A stretch of DNA of 55,748 bases. Origin: Deltaproteobacteria bacterium. GTDB lineage: Bacteria > Desulfobacterota > Desulfobacteria > Desulfobacterales > GCA-2748835. The number at the start of each line of letters is the position of its first letter. The first letter of the stretch is position 1. Location: the NCBI GenBank assembly GCA_002748835.1, contig PDTL01000027.1:1-55748 (forward strand). Reading direction: 5' to 3'. Below the pieces are notes generated by a model that ran no database searches, was not told the DNA's origin, and saw nothing but the letters and a program-made list of their open reading frames with translations. A program made the position numbers and the translations under genes. This document shows positions 52,025 to 55,748 of this stretch, one piece after another.

Positions 52025-53824
52025 TTATTTGAAAAGCAGTGTAAAAAACGAATTCACCCCCAGCTGCCACGCTTTACTGCTTGACTGTGCCTGCCACAGT
52101 GCGTGGTATTTTCCCTGTTTTTCAATGAGTTCTGTGTGGGTGCCCTTTTCAACCAACGCGCCGTTATCAATGACAAAGATCTGGTCTGCACCTGTAATGG
52201 TTGAGAGACGGTGGGCAATGACAATCACTGTTTTATCCCTGACCAGTGAGTCAATGGCCTTTTGCACTGCCACTTCACTTTCCGTATCCAGAGCAGCAGT
52301 GGGTTCATCAAGAATGACCACCGGGGCATCTTTCAGGATGGCCCGGGCAATACTGATGCGCTGACGTTCTCCGCCTGAAAGACTGCCGCCAATATCGCCC
52401 ACAGGGGTATGGTATCCGTTGGGCAGACGGCGGATAAACTCATGGCAGTGGGCTGCTTTTGCGGCCTCTATCACCACTTCATCGCTGGCATCAGCGTTTG
52501 CCATGCGGATATTTTCCAAAATGCTCTCATCAAAGAGATAAACATCCTGGAACACAACGGCAAAATAACGCATCAGTTCTTTCTGGGGGATCTGCCGGAC
52601 ATCCACCCCGCCAATGGTGATGGTGCCGGCCTGGGGATCGGCATAGCGCATCATCAGCCGGGTAAGGGTGGTCTTACCTGCCCCAGACGGCCCCACGATG
52701 GCGGTCATGGCCTGGCCGGGCAGGGTGAAGGTACAGTCTGTTAAGGCTTTTTCTTTTTGGCCGCCGTAGGTGAAATCCACATGATTGAAACGGATGTCAA
52801 AGTGGTCTGCCCTGCCCTGGGGACTTTTCACTTCAAGGGGCTGGGTGTTCAGGATGGCTTGTACCCGGTCAAAGCCGGCATTCATGACATCCAGTACGGA
52901 CGTTGCTGCCAAAAAAAGGGATAAGGGTTCCATCAGCCGTGAAACCATCACCAGCACCGACGCGATAACAGCAATATTCATGGTACCGTTTCCGACCCAG
53001 ATACTTCCCCCGATGGCTGCGGTGATCAGGGCAAAGAGGATCAGCATGTTCCCCATGACCAGCGTTACATTATTTTTCCATATCGACGCCCGCTGAACGT
53101 CCCTGACATGGATAATGTCCGCTTGAAGGCGTTTTGCTTTTTTCCCGGTCTGATGGGTGGTACGTAATACAGCAATCCCTTGAATATACTCTATAATTTC
53201 TGACTCCAGGGCACTGTTAGCCTGTGTCGCTGCTGTTTTCTCCTGAATGCCGCTTTTCCGTTTGTGATGATAGAGCGGTATGGCAAGGGGCATCATGACC
53301 AGCAGCAGTAACGCCATCCGCCAGTCAATAAAAAACATGCCGATAATTACCGTAACCGGCGTGAGAACATTTTCCATAAGCATGCCAGACACCATTCCCA
53401 GTATCATCACGCTTTCATCCACATTACTGGATAAACTGGAGTTAAGCTCGCCGGTTTTGTAGCTGCTGAGGACTTCAAGGGGCATGGTTTTGAGCTTTTC
53501 CCCTAATATTGAACGCATATCATGGGTGATGTTTGCTGCGGTATCTGTATATTCAAAATCATGGGCAAACCAGCGCGCCCAGATATTGATCAGGGTAAAA
53601 AGGACCATGGCAGCGCACCCTATCCACGTCTGCTCCAGGTCGACCGGCGTCACACAACACCCTGAGAAAATTATGTAAATACTTAAGTATGCACAGCCTT
53701 GCATGATGTAGGCCAGGGCGAACAGAAACAGACTGCGCTGATACTTTTTTACATGGTCGCCCGCAATGATTTTCGCGGACGCATAACTTTCTTTAAAACT
53801 GATATACGGTGTTGTATCAGACAT
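52025..53824 (-). CDS. ABC exporter half (ATP-binding and permease), second subunit
   Basis: The 599-residue product has six membrane helices (about residues 30-310), then an ABC domain with Walker A VGPSGAGKTTLTRLM, signature SLSGGERQR, Walker B VVILDEPTAALD and the H-loop IVIAHRLST. It resembles the half-size exporters of the YbtP/YbtQ and IrtA/IrtB group. ATG 53824 overlaps the preceding ABC gene by 8 bases, so the two probably form a heterodimer. The last residues (GVNSFFTLLFK) differ in character from the usual end and run to the IS remnant junction. Confidence 0.9.
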   Translation of the reverse strand: MSDTTPYISFKESYASAKIIAGDHVKKYQRSLFLFALAYIMQGCAYLSIYIIFSGCCVTPVDLEQTWIGCAAMVLFTLINIWARWFAHDFEYTDTAANITHDMRSILGEKLKTMPLEVLSSYKTGELNSSLSSNVDESVMILGMVSGMLMENVLTPVTVIIGMFFIDWRMALLLLVMMPLAIPLYHHKRKSGIQEKTAATQANSALESEIIEYIQGIAVLRTTHQTGKKAKRLQADIIHVRDVQRASIWKNNVTLVMGNMLILFALITAAIGGSIWVGNGTMNIAVIASVLVMVSRLMEPLSLFLAATSVLDVMNAGFDRVQAILNTQPLEVKSPQGRADHFDIRFNHVDFTYGGQKEKALTDCTFTLPGQAMTAIVGPSGAGKTTLTRLMMRYADPQAGTITIGGVDVRQIPQKELMRYFAVVFQDVYLFDESILENIRMANADASDEVVIEAAKAAHCHEFIRRLPNGYHTPVGDIGGSLSGGERQRISIARAILKDAPVVILDEPTAALDTESEVAVQKAIDSLVRDKTVIVIAHRLSTITGADQIFVIDNGALVEKGTHTELIEKQGKYHALWQAQSSSKAWQLGVNSFFTLLFK

Positions 53825-55622
53825 GTCCGTCTCCTTTTGCCCGCAGATCCCAGGCCTGTGCGGTCTGATAATTGGCCCACAACCTTGCATAAAGCCCCTT
53901 GCGGGAAACAAGTACGTCATGCCTTCCTGTTTCGACAATGCGTCCCTGGTCAAAGACCAGGATCTGGTCTACTTGGGTAAGGGTGGACAGGCGGTGGGCA
54001 ATGGTGATGACGGTTTTGTTTTTCTTCAGACGGGCAATGGCCCGGATGATCTGGGCTTCACTCTCTGGATCTGCAAAGGCGGTGGCCTCGTCCAGCACCA
54101 CAATGGGTGCATCCCGAAGTATGGCGCGGGCAATGGTGATCCGTTGCCGCTGGCCGCCGGAAAGACGGGTGCCTCTGTCGCCGGCAGGCGTGTCATAGCC
54201 CTGGGGAAGGGTCATGATAAAATCGTGGATCTGGGCTGCCCTGGCTGCGGCAATCACCATTTCATCGGTGGCGTCAGGTTTTGCCATCCGGATATTGTTT
54301 TTCAGCGTGTCATGAAAGAGAAAGGTATCCTGAAAGACAAAAGTGACCGTATTCATCAGGGTTTCATTGTCCAGGTCACGGATATCAATGCCGCCAATGG
54401 AAATCCTCCCTTCTGTCACATCCCAGAAACGGGGCAGCAGCCTTGCCACTGTACTTTTCCCCGCACCGCTTGGACCCACCAGGGCGGTTGTCGATCCGGG
54501 TTCAACGGTAAAATCCACAGCTGTCAGCGCATTTTCAGCGCGGTTCTCATACCGGAACGTTACCTTGCTGAAGCGAACCGTCATCTCTTCCGGAACAGGC
54601 CCCTTTTCCACAAAGGGCATGACCGGTACAGCCAGTAATTCTTCGATTCTATTGGCCGCAACCTTGGATCGGCGCAGGAGATTGTTCAGCCACACCAGGG
54701 GCATAAAGGCATCGACCATGCCTGTGGAGAGAAACAGGGCAGCGATACATGCGGGCAATGACAAGGTGCCCGTGCGCATAAAAAAAATACCGCCAACGGT
54801 CACTGCCAGAACGGTGGGAAGGGGTGCCATCAGCACAAAGGCAATTCGTGAGGGCGTACCGTTTCTTTTCATCCATTCGATATAGATGTCACGGTATCGG
54901 TTGAGGGCATTGAGATAGCGTTTAAAGGAACGTGTGCCCTCATCAAAAGTGCGCACCACGGGCATGGCCTGGATAAACTCAATCACGGCCGCATTGATTT
55001 GACTTTTACTGTTTTCATACGCTTTCTGTATGGTTATGGCATCGCGCATGGCAAGTTTCATAACGCATATGCCGATAAGGGTTATGCCCAGTGCAATACA
55101 GGCCAGACGCCAGTCAATGATGAACAAAAGTACGGCTGTCACCAAAGGGGCGGCATATCCCCGCCCAAAGGTCGGCGTGCTGTCGGCAACAAAGGCGTGC
55201 AGGTTCTTCACATCTTCCAGCATCACCTTTTTGAGTGCGCCGCTGCCGGTGGTAATGATATATCCCAGCGGCAGCCTGGCCAGATGTTCTGAAAGGCGGG
55301 TGCGGAGATAGGCTTCCAGATAAAAGGCGCCCAGGTGTGAAATGCCAAAACTGATCAGGGTAAGGCAGAATGCCAGAACGCCGGCTAGCCCCACTCCGAT
55401 GAGGGAAGTGGCGGGTGTCCAGGATATACCCCAGAAAATCAGCGTTTCGGGTCCCTGCATCAGTACGGCGACAAAGCCTGACAACATTAACAAGGTGGCA
55501 ATGGTCGCTAGGGATCCCAGGGCGGCAAGCACCATGCCGCCATATATATAGCGTTTCACCGGTCTGATGATTGACCATAGCACGCCATACCCTTCAGCTT
55601 GCTTTTTTTCCATGGATTTCAT
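53817..55622 (-). CDS. ABC exporter half (ATP-binding and permease), first subunit
   Basis: The 601-residue product has a six-helix permease part and an ABC domain: Walker A VGPSGAGKSTVARLL, signature RLSGGQRQR, Walker B IVVLDEATAFADPESE and HRLST. The D-loop region FADPE differs from the usual ALDxE, as in one half of some heterodimeric exporters. ATG 55622 overlaps the stop of the gene upstream (TGATG), which suggests coupling; 55613 is an alternative start with a clearer ribosome site. Substrate not known. Confidence 0.9.
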   Translation of the reverse strand: MKSMEKKQAEGYGVLWSIIRPVKRYIYGGMVLAALGSLATIATLLMLSGFVAVLMQGPETLIFWGISWTPATSLIGVGLAGVLAFCLTLISFGISHLGAFYLEAYLRTRLSEHLARLPLGYIITTGSGALKKVMLEDVKNLHAFVADSTPTFGRGYAAPLVTAVLLFIIDWRLACIALGITLIGICVMKLAMRDAITIQKAYENSKSQINAAVIEFIQAMPVVRTFDEGTRSFKRYLNALNRYRDIYIEWMKRNGTPSRIAFVLMAPLPTVLAVTVGGIFFMRTGTLSLPACIAALFLSTGMVDAFMPLVWLNNLLRRSKVAANRIEELLAVPVMPFVEKGPVPEEMTVRFSKVTFRYENRAENALTAVDFTVEPGSTTALVGPSGAGKSTVARLLPRFWDVTEGRISIGGIDIRDLDNETLMNTVTFVFQDTFLFHDTLKNNIRMAKPDATDEMVIAAARAAQIHDFIMTLPQGYDTPAGDRGTRLSGGQRQRITIARAILRDAPIVVLDEATAFADPESEAQIIRAIARLKKNKTVITIAHRLSTLTQVDQILVFDQGRIVETGRHDVLVSRKGLYARLWANYQTAQAWDLRAKGDGHV

Positions 55623-55748
55623 CACCCTTGTATTCTCATATGCACCATCGAGCAAACACCCAGCATATCTGTCACTGCTGACATGATTTTAAAACCCAGG
55701 GGAAGGCCTTTTTTCATGCCTTTTGACATGGGGATGGCATCGATCACT
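55622..55748 (-). CDS. C-terminal fragment of a gene cut by the window edge
   Basis: The minus strand is open from the window edge to TGA 55624-55622, 41 codons (PMSKGMKKGLPLGFKIMSAV in the middle, VHMRIQG at the end). The stop overlaps the ABC start (TGATG). Too short to identify; being coupled to the exporter it may belong to the same system. Confidence 0.4.
   Translation of the reverse strand, partial: VIDAIPMSKGMKKGLPLGFKIMSAVTDMLGVCSMVHMRIQG

Overview
The window is almost entirely a flagellar assembly locus of a Gram-negative bacterium. FlgA, FlgH and FlgI show an outer membrane with P and L rings. Three sigma-54 (-24/-12) promoters, FlhF/FlhG, FliW plus a long-tailed CsrA, large secreted PKD-like proteins and the GC-rich codon use together suggest a Desulfobacterota (former Deltaproteobacteria, Desulfobacterales-like) genome. 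That placement is inference; there is no rRNA gene in the window to settle it.

Layout. Positions 1-3503, plus strand: a late operon fliD-fliS-fliT-like-flaG behind a FliA-type promoter, ended by a long hairpin. From 3639 to 44596 nearly everything is on the minus strand and is read right to left. fliK-flgD-flgE (44596-39483) follows a consensus sigma-54 promoter. fliL-M-N-O-P, then an inserted AT-rich toxin-antitoxin pair, then fliQ-fliR-flhB-flhA-flhF-flhG-fliA (38302-27134) follows a second sigma-54 promoter, with a leftover motB tail in front of fliL. A less standard block (27098-17534) encodes a FliL-like membrane protein with eight FliM-N-terminus-like motifs, a small acidic protein, a SwrB/DUF6115-like protein, a second FliK-like protein, a small membrane protein, two PKD-repeat surface proteins and FlhX. 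A third sigma-54 promoter precedes flgF-flgG-flgA-flgH-flgI-flgJ-flgN-flgK-flgL, and csrA-fliW sits at the end behind its own candidate FliA promoter. A DUF3859 gene (plus strand) separates the fliK and fliL operons.

The right end (44901-55748) is not flagellar: a secreted lipase-like hydrolase, arfB, a solitary trpB, a large AsmA/YhdP-like protein, an LCMT-type methyltransferase, an IS remnant, a pair of half-size ABC exporters and the tail of another gene cut by the window edge.

How it works together: sigma-54 promoters would drive the export gate, switch, rod, hook and ring genes. FliA (encoded here) would then drive the cap gene fliD and probably csrA-fliW, whose products control flagellin translation. 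FlgN, FliS and the FliT-like protein are export chaperones. Not in the window: flagellin, flgB/C, fliE-J, intact motAB and chemotaxis genes.

Most unusual: the FliL-like protein carrying an eightfold array of the FliM CheY-docking-like motif; a DxNxDGxxD calcium-loop-like module shared by FlgE (twice), FlgK and FlgL; four tandem repeats of about 123 residues in a giant FlgL; and a duplicated tudor/Ig module in FlgD.
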